Positions 30,421 through 39,995 of a stretch of DNA of 64,000 bases are shown here, one piece after another. The stretch's first letter is position 1. The number at the start of each line of letters is the position of its first letter. The position numbers and the translations under genes are program-made. The notes under the pieces were generated by a model. That model saw nothing but the letters and a program-made list of their open reading frames with translations. It was not told where the DNA came from and made no database searches. The stretch comes from Deltaproteobacteria bacterium (GTDB lineage Bacteria > JADJOY01). The DNA lies in NCBI GenBank assembly GCA_016713535.1, contig JADJOY010000009.1, positions 1 to 64,000 on the forward strand, read 5' to 3'.

Positions 30421-32319
30421 TCACGTGTGGCCGGGCTCGCGAGCGTCGCGAGCTTCCGCGAGCAGGGCCTGGGCCTCGGCGACGAGCTGATCGCAGGTGA
30501 AGGGCTTGGCCAGCAGGCGGTGCTCGCCGGCGAGGGCGCGGCGCGCTTCGAGGCGCTCGGGCGGGTAGCCCGAGATCAGGAGCACCGGCAGCGCGGGCCA
30601 GCGCTTGCGCAGCCGATTGGCGAGCTCGACGCCGTCGGCGCGCGGCAGCACCACGTCGGCGACCAGGAGGTCCACCACGCCGCCGTGCTTCTCGACCGCC
30701 GTCAGCGCCGCATCCGCGCTCTCGGCCTCGATCACCGTCCAGCCGGCCTCGCCGATGGCGCGGACCGCCACCATGCGGAGCGTCGGATCGTCCTCGACCA
30801 CCAGGATCGTCGAGCCGTCGCCCACCGCCGCCGGCGCCGGGTTGCTCCGTGGCGCCACCCGGCCCTCGCCCGGCCGCTCGGTCGGCAGCACCAGCGTGAA
30901 GGTCGAGCCACGCCCCACCTCGCTCTCGACGGAGACGTAGCCCTGACTCTGCTTGACGTAGCCGTAGACCATCGCGAGCCCGAGCCCGGCGCCGCTCGCG
31001 AGCCCCTTGGTGGTGAAGAACGGCTCGAAGACGTGCGCGCGGACCTCGGCGGGCATGCCGACGCCGTCGTCCTCCACCGCCAGCACCACGTACCGGGTGG
31101 GGTCGAACTCCTCGCCGCAGCGCTCCACGTCGGTGGCGGTCGCCGCGCGGGTGACGATGCGGATCTCGCCGCCGTTCGGCATCGCGTCGCGGGCGTTCAC
31201 CACCAGGTTGAGCACCGCCTGCTCGAGCTGGCCGCGGTCGCAGTAGGCGCTCGCGACGTCGGGCTGGAACACCAGCTTGAGCTGGATCCGCTCACCGATC
31301 AGCCGCGCCAGCATCCGCCCGGTGGCGCTGGCGAGCTCGTTCAGGTCGACGACCTCCTTCGTGAGGCGCTGCTTGCGGCCGAACGCGAGGAGCTGCTGGG
31401 TGATGGTCGCGGCGCGGTTGCCGGCCTCGATCACCTGCACCACGTCGTCGCGCGCCGGGCTGCCGGCCGGGATGCGCATGCGCGCGAACTCGGCGTGACC
31501 GAGGATCACGGTGAGGAGGTTGTTGAAGTCGTGCGCGACGCCGCCCGCGAGCTGGCCGATCGCCTGGAGCTTCTGCGACTGGAGCAGCTCCTGGGCGCGC
31601 CTGAGCTCCTCGAGGCTCGCGGCGAGATCGGCGTTGGCGGCGGCGAGCTCGCGGCCGCGCTCGCGCAAGTCGCGGGTCAGGGTGCAGCTCTCGAGGGCGC
31701 GCTCGAGGTGCGCGCGCATGAGCATGAGGAAGGGCTCGTGCTTGGGGTCGAGGCGCTCGCGGTGGAAGGCCGCGCGGCGCTCGCCGCGACGGGCCACGAG
31801 CGCGCCGCGGAAGCGTCCGGACGGGCTCGCGAGCGGCATGCAGGCGACCAGCGCGGCGGGCTCGAGGCCGAGCGCCGCCGCGAGCGCCGCGTGCGCCGCG
31901 CGCCCGGCCTCGCCGGTCGCGGCCGGCGAGGCGATCGAAGCGTCGAAGGCGCGCTCGGCCGCGCGCCGCGCCGCGTCCACCCCCGCTTCGCTCGCCTCCC
32001 ACGCGCCAGGTGGCGCGCACGCGACCCACGGCGCGCCGTCGTTGGGGCGACGCTCGTCGTCGCCGACGCAGATCGCGAGCGCCGCGTCGACGTCGAAGGT
32101 GGCGCGCATCACCTCGACCGCGCACTCGAGGATCGTGGCCGGGTCTTCGACACCGATGCACGCCAGCGACAGGTCGCCGAGGGTGCGGATCCGCGCCAGC
32201 TCGCGCTCGTGCTCGGTGCGCGCGCGGTGGAAGCGCTGCTCCATGCGCACGAGCAGCTTGACCTGCTCGTCGAGGGTCGCGTTCTCCCGTCGCAGCCGCT
32301 CGAGCTCGGCCAGGGGCAT
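30421..32319 (-). CDS. Hybrid histidine kinase: coiled coil-GAF-HisKA-HATPase-receiver
   Basis: 632 residues. Residues 1-40 look like a coiled coil; a GAF-like domain follows to about residue 210; a second helix leads to the H-box AGGVAHDFNNLLTVILGH (phospho-His about residue 283); the ATPase part shows N-box LNLVVNARDAM, G1 VEDDGVGMP, F-box FEPFFTTK and G2 GAGLGLAMVYG. A C-terminal receiver runs from ILVVEDDPTLR to LLAKPF, with the phospho-Asp in LLVADVVLP. No DNA-binding output is present. GAGGAG precedes the ATG at 32319, ten bases after the FIST gene stop, so both are one unit. Confidence 0.93.
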   Translation of the reverse strand: MPLAELERLRRENATLDEQVKLLVRMEQRFHRARTEHERELARIRTLGDLSLACIGVEDPATILECAVEVMRATFDVDAALAICVGDDERRPNDGAPWVACAPPGAWEASEAGVDAARRAAERAFDASIASPAATGEAGRAAHAALAAALGLEPAALVACMPLASPSGRFRGALVARRGERRAAFHRERLDPKHEPFLMLMRAHLERALESCTLTRDLRERGRELAAANADLAASLEELRRAQELLQSQKLQAIGQLAGGVAHDFNNLLTVILGHAEFARMRIPAGSPARDDVVQVIEAGNRAATITQQLLAFGRKQRLTKEVVDLNELASATGRMLARLIGERIQLKLVFQPDVASAYCDRGQLEQAVLNLVVNARDAMPNGGEIRIVTRAATATDVERCGEEFDPTRYVVLAVEDDGVGMPAEVRAHVFEPFFTTKGLASGAGLGLAMVYGYVKQSQGYVSVESEVGRGSTFTLVLPTERPGEGRVAPRSNPAPAAVGDGSTILVVEDDPTLRMVAVRAIGEAGWTVIEAESADAALTAVEKHGGVVDLLVADVVLPRADGVELANRLRKRWPALPVLLISGYPPERLEARRALAGEHRLLAKPFTCDQLVAEAQALLAEARDAREPGHT

Positions 32320-32329
32320 GGTCGGCTCC

Positions 32330-33535
32330 TCACGCGTCATCGAAGAGGGCACACAGGGCGACGGTGTAGTTCTGATAACGCGCGCGACCGGCCACCGGAG
32401 CGATCTCGCCGTACGTGTGGAAACCGACCCACGGCACCGAGTCACCGAGGACCGTGCGCAGCGGGCGCACGATGTGGTCGGCGGCGCACGAGCCGAACAG
32501 GACCTGGCCGCGCCCGGCGCAGTCGAACTGGAGCACGAACGCTGGCGCGTGCCCACGAGCGGCTTCGAGGATGCGGCGGGCGCAGCGCTCGGCGCTCTCG
32601 CGAATGCGGTCGGGATCGCGGCGCACGATCCGCACCGTGCGTCCCGTGGCCAGGCCGCCGCCCGGGAAGAAGAGGGCGTTGCGCTCCTTGTCGAGGCCGA
32701 GCGGGGTGCGGATGACGTAGCGCTCGCGGTCGTCGAGCGCCGCCGCGGCGCTCTCGGGAGCGACGTCGTCCGCGAGGCTCAGGTGGATCACGCCCTCGGC
32801 GTTCAGGTCGTCGACGTCGCCGTCGAGGTAGTCCTTGAACACCAGCCACGCGGCGCGGCCGTCGATCTCGTCCAGCCAGCCGCCGCGGGCGCGAGTGATG
32901 TGTCGCTCGAGCCCGATCGGCACGCAGCCGTGGCTGGTGGCGAGCGCGATGCGCGCGGCGCCGTGCACCAGCACCGCCGCGACCGCGCCGCTGGCGACGC
33001 GCTCGTCCAGGAACTGGTACGTGCGGACGAACGCCATGTCGTCGCCGGCCGTGCCACCGAGCACCGGGATCGAGCACGGCAGCGCCTCGGCGAGGGTGTC
33101 GAGGAACACCGTGCAGTCGCCGACCAGGCCATCGGGGAACACGAACAGCGCGAGCGGCCGATCGGCCTTCACGGCGGCCACCTGCGCCGCGAGGGCGCGC
33201 CCGGCGGCGGCGGGGTCGGCGCCGTAGCCGTCGATCAGGAACGGCTCGAAGAAGACGTCGGGCGAGGCGATCGCGAGCACCGCGAGCGCGTGCTCGCGCT
33301 CCTCGCTCGCCTCACCGGCGATGACGCCTTCTCCGCTGCAGCCCGCGAGCCGCGCGCCCGGCGCGGCCTCGCGCAACGCCGCCAGGATCGCCGGGTGGTC
33401 GTGGGGCGCGGTCGCGAACACCCACACGAACCGCGGCGACGCTCCGGCGAGCGGCGCGAGCGCCCGGCCGATCGCCTCGCGAGCCGCGCTCGCCGAGTCG
33501 ACGAGCGTGCTCTTCCCGACCCCGCTGCGGACCAT
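32330..33535 (-). CDS. FIST N/C-domain sensory protein
   Basis: 401 residues covering a FIST N-terminal domain (ARLAGCSGEGVIAGE, GGTAGDDMAF) and a FIST C-terminal domain (RAAWLVFKDYLDG, ALFFPGGG, VLQFDCAGRG, VPWVGFHTYGEIAPV). FIST proteins are thought to sense small ligands, possibly amino acids, for two-component systems. No transmembrane part. It lies immediately upstream of the hybrid kinase on the same strand, which strongly suggests that it feeds that kinase. Confidence 0.92.
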   Translation of the reverse strand: MVRSGVGKSTLVDSASAAREAIGRALAPLAGASPRFVWVFATAPHDHPAILAALREAAPGARLAGCSGEGVIAGEASEEREHALAVLAIASPDVFFEPFLIDGYGADPAAAGRALAAQVAAVKADRPLALFVFPDGLVGDCTVFLDTLAEALPCSIPVLGGTAGDDMAFVRTYQFLDERVASGAVAAVLVHGAARIALATSHGCVPIGLERHITRARGGWLDEIDGRAAWLVFKDYLDGDVDDLNAEGVIHLSLADDVAPESAAAALDDRERYVIRTPLGLDKERNALFFPGGGLATGRTVRIVRRDPDRIRESAERCARRILEAARGHAPAFVLQFDCAGRGQVLFGSCAADHIVRPLRTVLGDSVPWVGFHTYGEIAPVAGRARYQNYTVALCALFDDA

Positions 33536-33595
33536 CGCGCCCCCCCGGGCGGCGATCGTATCAAACTCGAGGCGGACGAAGAGAACCTGCTCGGC

Positions 33596-34460
33596 TCAGA
33601 CGGCGCCCTTCGACCGGAACCACGCCTGGAGCCGCGACCACCCGTCGGCGGCCGCGTCCGGCCGATAGCTCGGCCGGTAGTCGGCGTGGAAGCCGTGCGG
33701 CGCGCCGGGGTAGACCACGATCTCGCTCGGGTTCTTCGCCGCCGCGAGGGCGGCCTTCATCCGGTCCAGATCCGCCTGCGGGATACCGTCGTCGGCACCG
33801 CCGTAGAGCCCGAGCACCGGCGCCTCGAGCTCGCTCACGAGGTCGATCGGCTGCTTGGGGTGGAGCTCGTCGCTCGGCGAGCTCGCGACCCGGCCGTACC
33901 ACGCCACGCCGGCTTTGAGCTTGGGGCTGTGCGCCGCGTAGAGCCACACGATGCGGCCACCCCAGCAGAAGCCGGTGATCCCGAGCCGCGAGGTGTCGGC
34001 CGCGCCGGTCGTCTCCGCCCACGCGACCGCCGAATCGAGGTCGGCCATGACCTGCGCGTCGGGGACCTTGTAGACGACCTTCTCGAGGATCTGCTGGATG
34101 TCGGTCATCTTCGAGACGTCGCCTTGACGCGCGTAGAGCTCGGGCGCGACCGCCAGGTAGCCGAGCCTGGCGAAGCGCCGGCACACGTCCTTGATGTACT
34201 CGTGGACGCCGAAGATCCTCCTGCACCACGAGCACCACCGGCAGCTTGGCGCCGCCCTCGGGCATGGCCCGGTAGGCGGGCATCGTCCCGCCGCTCACGG
34301 GGATCTGCACCTCGCCGGCGGTGAGCCCGGTGGCCGGGGTCGCGAGCGCCGTCTGGGCCATCACCGGCCCGGCGGCGGCGGTGAACCCGACCGCGAGCGT
34401 CGTGACCACGAACTCGCGGCGAGTGAACGTGAGGGGAGTGCGCGGCGCGTCGTCGGTCAT
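33596..34460 (-). pseudogene. Exported dienelactone hydrolase with one frame change
   Basis: N-terminus has a twin-arginine signal (FTRREFVVTTLAVGF, then AGPVMAQ). Up to LPVVLVVQE the frame from ATG 34460 is good; the domain then continues one base further on ([19 protein letters not shown]) from about 34217, where GAG-G-ATC has one base too many. The rest is a normal dienelactone hydrolase: nucleophile Cys in [10 protein letters not shown], Asp in GGADDGI, His in [12 protein letters not shown]. An internal ATG at 34186 would give a 196-residue fragment with all three catalytic residues but without export signal. Such exported homologues are common in soil bacteria; substrate unknown. Confidence 0.8.
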
Positions 34461-34466
34461 GATCGA

Positions 34467-34754
34467 TCAGTTGCGATCGCGAGCGAGGGCGGCCACCACC
34501 TCGACCTGGGCGCGGATCCGCACCGGATCGATCTCGAGATAGGCGCAGATGCTGCGGAACGAGAACACGTAGTCGAGCTGGTCGGTGTGGAACCAGTCGA
34601 GGATCTCGCGGCGCAGCGGGTCGCCGGAGGCGATCCGCGCGGCGGTGGGGCGCTGCAGGGAGTGGAAAGCTTCCCAGAGGATCGCGGACATGAGGCGTCG
34701 CTCGGGCATCCCCGGGCCGTCCGCGTGCTCGATGGGGTCGTCTTGGATGTGCAT
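34467..34754 (-). CDS. Small conserved hypothetical protein
   Basis: 95 residues, cytoplasmic, mainly helical. The block RREILDWFHTDQLDYVFSF followed by ICAYLEIDPVRIR looks like a conserved core that I recall from other deltaproteobacterial small proteins, but no function is known to me. It ends four bases before the exported dienelactone hydrolase start, so they may be co-transcribed. TACCCG/TATGGT-like sequences upstream near 34788 could be a promoter. Confidence 0.7.
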   Translation of the reverse strand: MHIQDDPIEHADGPGMPERRLMSAILWEAFHSLQRPTAARIASGDPLRREILDWFHTDQLDYVFSFRSICAYLEIDPVRIRAQVEVVAALARDRN

Positions 34755-34857
34755 GGGGTTGTGAGCTCACCCTCCCTCCGCGCCACCATACCCGAGTCGG
34801 GCTCGCCGCGCCCGGAATACACTCACCGGACACAGCGACGTGCACGGAGATTCGACG

Positions 34858-35511
34858 ATGACGATCCAGTTCCATGCGGGCTCGGGCTCACCTTACGCGT
34901 GGCGGGTGTGGCTCGCGCTCGAGCACAAGGCACTCCCGTACGAGCTGCACATGCTCTCGTTCCAGGCCGGCGACCTGAAGAAGCCGGAGTTCGTGGCGAT
35001 CAACCCGCGCCGCAAGGTGCCCGCGATCGTCGACGACGGCTTCGCGCTCTACGAGTCGGCGGCGATCGTGCGCTACCTGGAGGAGTGCTACCCGGACTCG
35101 GGGAAGAGCCTCTTCCCGGGGAACTGCACCACCCGCGCGGTCACCAACCGCCTGATCGCGGAGGTCGACGCGTACGTGGCGCCCGCGATCGAGCACCTGG
35201 TCGACGAGATCCTCTTCAAGCCGGAGGCCGAACGCAGCGCGGAGGCGATCGCGAAGGCGCGCGCCGAGCTCGGCCTGGAGCTCGAGCACTTCGAGCGAGA
35301 CATCGCCGGCGAGTTCCTCGCGAGCGACGCGATCTCCGCGGCCGACTTGTCGCTCTACCCGCTGATCGCGCTCGCGCGACGCATGCAGGCCAAGTTCGTG
35401 GCGAGCCTCGACGTGGACGGGATCGTGGGGCCGAAGCTCCGTGCATGGGAGAAGCGGGTCGAGGCGTTGCCGTACTTCGCCAAGACGATCCCGCCCCACT
35501 GGCGGGCGTGA
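34858..35511 (+). CDS. Glutathione S-transferase
   Basis: 217 residues. N-terminal thioredoxin-like domain with SGSPYAWRVWLALEHK (candidate catalytic Ser), the cis-Pro in NPRRKVPAIVDDG and the glutathione-binding YESAAIVRYLEE; C-terminal helical domain from about residue 90, including the ISAADLSLYPLIALARR capping block. Start chosen at ATG 34858 with CGGAGA eight bases upstream; TACACT at 34819 is a possible -10. Convergent with the cyclase gene nine bases beyond its stop. Confidence 0.92.
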   Translation: MTIQFHAGSGSPYAWRVWLALEHKALPYELHMLSFQAGDLKKPEFVAINPRRKVPAIVDDGFALYESAAIVRYLEECYPDSGKSLFPGNCTTRAVTNRLIAEVDAYVAPAIEHLVDEILFKPEAERSAEAIAKARAELGLELEHFERDIAGEFLASDAISAADLSLYPLIALARRMQAKFVASLDVDGIVGPKLRAWEKRVEALPYFAKTIPPHWRA

Positions 35512-35520
35512 GCCACGCGC

Positions 35521-36438
35521 CTACCGCACCCGCATCCCCTTGGCGGCGTCCCAGTGGAGCGGCCGGTCGCTCCTGGGTAGCGGCGCCTCGGGGGTGTCGG
35601 CGATGCGCGCGCCCTCTCGCCACCCGGGCGGACAGATCGCGACGAACCGCGCGTAGCCGCCGGTACCGCCGCCGAGCTTGGGGTAGCCGATCGCGACCAA
35701 GGCGCCCGTCTCCGGCACGCGGTCGAGGTTGGCGACGCCTTCGGCCTGGGTGTAGCCGTGATGCATGAGCCACGCCTCGCCCTCGAGGGTGGGCGTGGTG
35801 TCGGTGTCGAGCGGCTCGTGGCCGTGGAAGAGGATGTGGCGCTCTTCGTGGAGCAGCCGTAGCGCCGCGAGGCCGACTCCCGGAAACGGCGTGCGCGTCG
35901 CGAGCGCCGGATCGGGCCACGCCTTCGACCAGTCGGAGCGCACCATCACCACCGAGCCCGCCGGGATGCGGCCGTGGCTCGCCTCCCACGCCAGCACGTC
36001 GCTCGGCTGCAGGTGATGGCCGGGATCCTTCGCCACCTGCTCGACGATCGAGATCACCACCAGCGGGCGGACGGCGTAGGTCGGCGGAAGCTCGTCGATC
36101 GCCGGGTATGCCGGATCCCAGTGGGCGGGCGGGTCGAGCTGGGTGCCGAGCTGATCGGTGGCGAGGGCGTAACGCGACGCCTCGAAGCCGTCGGCGGCGT
36201 AGTCGTACTCCCGGCCGGTGTCGGGATCGAGCGCGCGTCCGAAGCTGGACCCGCCGAAGCCGGCCCACACGGGAATGGCCGGCGTGATGGTATGAGTGAG
36301 GTCGACGTAGCGCGCGCCGGCGAGCGACTCGTCGTAGACTCGCCACAAACCGTCCGCGCGGGTCCCCGCGCACCCCGTGGCCGACGCCGCCAGCACCACC
36401 GCACTCACCCCACCTCTCGCGATGACCGTCACCCGCAT
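35521..36438 (-). CDS. Exported cyclase/kynurenine-formamidase-like hydrolase with variant metal motif
   Basis: 305 residues with an export signal that may be a lipoprotein one (ASATGCAG). The family core is recognisable: VDLTHTITPAIPVW, then LGTQLDPPAHWD and VMVRSDWSKAW, and late FHGHEPLDTDTTP. The usual metal motif HxGTHxDAPxH is altered here: the first two His are replaced (DQLGTQLDPPAH), leaving Asp and the last His. Relatives with GTQLDPPAH exist to my knowledge, so this is a subfamily and not necessarily decay. GGAGG lies five bases before the ATG. Its start overlaps head-to-head with the GH5-type gene. Confidence 0.82.
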   Translation of the reverse strand: MRVTVIARGGVSAVVLAASATGCAGTRADGLWRVYDESLAGARYVDLTHTITPAIPVWAGFGGSSFGRALDPDTGREYDYAADGFEASRYALATDQLGTQLDPPAHWDPAYPAIDELPPTYAVRPLVVISIVEQVAKDPGHHLQPSDVLAWEASHGRIPAGSVVMVRSDWSKAWPDPALATRTPFPGVGLAALRLLHEERHILFHGHEPLDTDTTPTLEGEAWLMHHGYTQAEGVANLDRVPETGALVAIGYPKLGGGTGGYARFVAICPPGWREGARIADTPEAPLPRSDRPLHWDAAKGMRVR

Positions 36439-37987
36439 GCTCGCCTCCCTCGCCGCGATCTCACACCACGAATCCCGCTGGGCGCGCAAGCGCGCCCCGA
36501 TCCGCGCGGCCGCCGGCGCGGCGATGCTCGCGTGCACACTCGGCGGCTGCGGCTCGTCGAGCGGCGGCGCGGCGAGCACGGCCGACGACGCCCGCCTGGC
36601 GCGCTTCTTCACCGACGCCGAGGGGCGCGTGCTCATCCTCCACGGCGCCAACGTCGCGAGCTCGGCCAAGACCTCGCCCGATCGCATGCCCGACTTCCTC
36701 GAGTCGGAGGCGGCGCTGCTCGCGGACGAGTTCGGCTTCAACCACGTCCGCTACCTGCTGAGCTGGGACGGCGCCGAGCCCGAGCCGGGTGTCTACGACG
36801 AGACCTACTTCCAGGGCGTGGAGAAGCGCCTCGACTGGCTTCACGCCGCCGGCATCCACGTGATGCTCGACATGCACCAGGACGTGTGGTCGGTGTACAC
36901 GTGCGGCAACGGCAACCCTGAGTGGACGGTGCGCGACGACGGCATCCCGATGGAGCCGACGTGCCGCTCGACGTGGTCGTTCAACTATTTCCAGTCCTCG
37001 GTGACGCGCGTCTTCGACAACTTCTGGGCCGGCGACCAGGGCGCCCACCCCGACCTCCAGCAGCACTTCGCCGCGATGTGGCGGGCGGTCGCGGAGCGCT
37101 TCAAGGACCACCCCGCGGTGATCGGCTACGACATCTTGAACGAGCCCTACCCTGGCTCCTACTTCGACAAGATCGAGGCGGGCACCCGGCGCAGCCCCAA
37201 GGACGGCGCTCCCTCGGCCGCCTTCGACGTGGAGCGGTTCGGCCCCTTCTACCAGCGCGTCGCCGACGCGATCCGCGAGGTCGACGACCACCACTGGATC
37301 TTCTTCGAGCCGCGCTTCGGCGCTCCCGGCAACGGCTCGCCGTCGTGGATCCCACGCATCGAGGACCGCCGCCGCGGGACACCGCGGATCGCGTACGCGC
37401 CGCACCTCTACTCGGCGATCGCCGAGGCGAGCAACGTCTACCTGGCGGCCAACGACACGGTGCCCGCGTGGGAGCGCGAGCGGCGCACCGAGGTCGAGCG
37501 CCAGGACGGCCCGCTGGTGATCGGCGAGTGGGGCTTCACCTGGGCGATGACCGACTCCGCCCAGTACTACGTCGACGTCCTCGACATGGCCGACCGGCTG
37601 ATGGCGGGGTGGGCCTACTGGGCGTTCGATCCGGGCGGGCCGACGAGCTGGGCGTTCTACGACCGCTCGACCGGTACTCCCAACCCGAGCGCGCAGTACC
37701 TCGCCCGTCCCTACCCGCGGCGGATCGCCGGAGTCCCCGTCTCCTACGCCTACGACGCGACGGCGCGCGTGCTGACGCTCACCTTCACCGAGCGCCGCGG
37801 TGTCACCGCGCCCACCGAGCTCTACGTCGGCGCCCACCGCCACTACCCCGACGGCTGGCACCTCGAGTCGAGCGACCCGGACGGCTCGTGGTCGAGCTCG
37901 TGGGACGCCGCGCGCGAGGTGGTGACCGTCACCACGCCTCGCACCGGCGGCGAGCACACCTTGCGGATCTTGCCAGGAAACGCGTGA
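36422..37987 (+). CDS. Lipoprotein glycoside hydrolase, family 5 endoglycoceramidase-like
   Basis: About 521 residues. N-terminal basic stretch (RWARKRAPIR) then a hydrophobic run ending CTLGGC, a lipobox. The (beta/alpha)8 domain shows GANVASSAK, FNHVRYLLSWDGAEP, LDMHQDVWS, acid/base Glu in YDILNEPYPG and nucleophile Glu in VIGEWGF, with a C-terminal beta domain (GVTAPTELYVGAHRHY). The HQDVWS plus NEP plus GEWG set is that of endoglycoceramidase-type GH5 enzymes, so glycolipid cleavage is possible. Start is uncertain: ATG 36422 or 36437, either of which overlaps the start of the divergent cyclase gene. Confidence 0.85.
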   Translation: MTVTRMLASLAAISHHESRWARKRAPIRAAAGAAMLACTLGGCGSSSGGAASTADDARLARFFTDAEGRVLILHGANVASSAKTSPDRMPDFLESEAALLADEFGFNHVRYLLSWDGAEPEPGVYDETYFQGVEKRLDWLHAAGIHVMLDMHQDVWSVYTCGNGNPEWTVRDDGIPMEPTCRSTWSFNYFQSSVTRVFDNFWAGDQGAHPDLQQHFAAMWRAVAERFKDHPAVIGYDILNEPYPGSYFDKIEAGTRRSPKDGAPSAAFDVERFGPFYQRVADAIREVDDHHWIFFEPRFGAPGNGSPSWIPRIEDRRRGTPRIAYAPHLYSAIAEASNVYLAANDTVPAWERERRTEVERQDGPLVIGEWGFTWAMTDSAQYYVDVLDMADRLMAGWAYWAFDPGGPTSWAFYDRSTGTPNPSAQYLARPYPRRIAGVPVSYAYDATARVLTLTFTERRGVTAPTELYVGAHRHYPDGWHLESSDPDGSWSSSWDAAREVVTVTTPRTGGEHTLRILPGNA

Positions 37988-38030
37988 TTTCCACACAATC
38001 GGCTGCCAGAACCCCCAAGGAGGAAAAGCC

Positions 38031-38348
38031 GTGACGCCCGCAGAGGTGTTCGAACGTCGTGACGAGCTCTTGATTCTCGACGTTCGCGAGAACGACGAAT
38101 GGAACGCGGGACGGATCGAAGGCGCGCTCCACATCCCCATGACCCAGGTGGATGGCCGCGCCGACGAGATCGATCCCACCCGTGAGATCGCGTGCGTGTG
38201 CCGTAGCGGCGCACGCAGCGCGAGGATCACCAACATGCTGCGCTCCCGCGGCTACGAGATCCACAACGTGGAGGGCGGCATGCGCGCGTGGGCGGCGGCC
38301 GAGCTGCCGTTCGTGGACAAGGACGGAAACCCCGGCAGCGTGGTCTGA
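38031..38348 (+). CDS. Single-domain rhodanese-like sulfurtransferase
   Basis: 105 residues: LLILDVRENDEWNAGRIEGALHIPM at the N-terminus and the active-site loop CVCRSGARS with the persulfide Cys, then NVEGGMRAW. These are the marks of a single rhodanese domain, cytoplasmic. GTG at 38031 is preceded by AAGGAGGAAAAGCC, a strong ribosome site that settles the start. It follows the GH5-type gene by 43 bases. Confidence 0.94.
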   Translation: MTPAEVFERRDELLILDVRENDEWNAGRIEGALHIPMTQVDGRADEIDPTREIACVCRSGARSARITNMLRSRGYEIHNVEGGMRAWAAAELPFVDKDGNPGSVV

Positions 38349-38374
38349 GCCAGCGCGGGCCGGGGGCGGCGCCG

Positions 38375-39889
38375 CTACGGCCCCCCGCCTCGCCGGCCGA
38401 GCGTCACCACGTTGGCGCGCCACCGGCCGCGCCAGAAGGCGAGGCTCAGCCAGATCGCGCGCGCGAGGTGATCGAGCGCGAGCGCGCCCCACACCCACAG
38501 CACCGTGGCGCCGCGCTCCGGGACCGCGAGATAGGCGATCGGCACCCGGAACACCCAGTTCCCCACCAGCGCCGCGAAGAACGGCGTCACGGTGTCGCCC
38601 GCCCCGCGCAAGGCGCCGGCAAGAGTGAAGTGCACGCCGAGGAGCGGCTGCGCCGCGGCGAGCACCAGCATGAAGGGGCCGAGCTCGCGGACGACTCCCT
38701 CGTCGGCCGTGAAGAGCCGCGCGAGCGGCTCGCGGCCGAGCGCGAAGAAGATCCCGAGCACCACCGACACCACCAGCGAGAAGAGCGTCGAGCGCCAGCC
38801 CACCCGCGCCGCGCGCCGGTCGTCGCCCGCGCCCACCGCCTGGCCCACGAGCGTGGCGGCCGCGACCGCGAAGCTGGTGCCCGGGATCCAGGTGAACGAG
38901 AGGATGCGGATGCCGATCGTGTACGCGGCGATCGGTGCCGTGCCGAAGCGGCCGATCACGGCGAAGTAGGTCATCATCGCCACCTGCAGCACCGCGCGCT
39001 CGGCCACGGCCGGTCCAGAGAGCCTGAGCAGCTCGCCGAGCACCGGCCGCGCGGGACGGAAGTCGGCCGCCGCCACGCGCATCTCGGAGGGCGCGTCGCG
39101 GCGCTGGGCGGCCCACGCGAAGGCCACCAGGCCGAGGCCCTGCGAGACGAGCGTCGCGAGCCCGGCGCCCGCCAGCTCGAGGCGCGGGAAGCCGAGCCCG
39201 CCGAAGATCAGCACCGCGTTGAGCGCGATCTTGACCACCGTCACGCCGAGCGCGATCAGCATCGGCAGGCGCGTCTCGCGGATCGCGCGGAAGCCGCTCT
39301 CGAGGGTGAGCGACATCCCGAAGAGCAACGTCGTGCCGAGGGTGAGCCGGAAGTAGCCGATCCCGGCGTCGATCGTCGGCTCGGGCGCCGAGAGCCAGCG
39401 CATGAGCGTCGCGGGGAACACCAGGCACGCGGCGGTCACCACCACCGACACCGCGATCGTCACCACGAGTGAGCCCGCCAGCGCGTGCCGAGCGCGGCTC
39501 GGGTCGTCCGCGCCCCGGGCCTGCGCCATCAGTGCCACGCACGCGGCTCCCAGCCCCAGGAGCACCGCCTGTGTGAGGTTCAGGTACTGGGTCGCGTAGC
39601 CGACCGCCTGGACGTCGACGCGGCTCAAGCTGCCCACCATCGCGATGTCGATGAGGCTCACCGCGCTGGCGAGGACCTGCGACAGGATCACCGGCCACGA
39701 CAGCGACCAGATCTCGCGGTCGGTGGCGCGACGCTCGGAGGCGAACGCGAGCGGCGCGGACGCGTGGCTCGCGAGGGCGGCGGCGGGCAAGCCGCCGCCC
39801 GACTCGGCGACCTCGCCGCCGTCGAGCTCGGACTCGGCGACAACCGGCGACGCCGGCGGCGCGCCGCCACGTGGATCGCGCGCGCTCAT
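38375..39889 (-). CDS. MATE-family multidrug/sodium antiporter
   Basis: About 504 residues with some 12 membrane segments in two halves (SLSWPVILSQVLASAVSLIDIAMVGSLSR opening the first, LRLSGPAVAERAVLQVAMM the second, with IGIRILSFTWIPGTSFAVAAATLVGQAVGAG). Internal pseudo-symmetry and the VGQAVGAG motif are typical of MATE proteins. An unusual 45-residue N-terminal extension rich in Ala, Gly and Glu precedes the first segment. The ATG at 39889 is my choice; the open frame extends upstream but through low-complexity sequence. Convergent with the rhodanese gene. Confidence 0.9.
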   Translation of the reverse strand: MSARDPRGGAPPASPVVAESELDGGEVAESGGGLPAAALASHASAPLAFASERRATDREIWSLSWPVILSQVLASAVSLIDIAMVGSLSRVDVQAVGYATQYLNLTQAVLLGLGAACVALMAQARGADDPSRARHALAGSLVVTIAVSVVVTAACLVFPATLMRWLSAPEPTIDAGIGYFRLTLGTTLLFGMSLTLESGFRAIRETRLPMLIALGVTVVKIALNAVLIFGGLGFPRLELAGAGLATLVSQGLGLVAFAWAAQRRDAPSEMRVAAADFRPARPVLGELLRLSGPAVAERAVLQVAMMTYFAVIGRFGTAPIAAYTIGIRILSFTWIPGTSFAVAAATLVGQAVGAGDDRRAARVGWRSTLFSLVVSVVLGIFFALGREPLARLFTADEGVVRELGPFMLVLAAAQPLLGVHFTLAGALRGAGDTVTPFFAALVGNWVFRVPIAYLAVPERGATVLWVWGALALDHLARAIWLSLAFWRGRWRANVVTLGRRGGGP

Positions 39890-39995
39890 CGAGCGCGGCA
39901 CGCTAGCCGCTCGCCGCGCCCGGCGACAACGATTCCGCGACGCTCTATGCAACGTCACGATTCGTAGCGACCGGTCTCGGCGTCCCATCGGCTTC

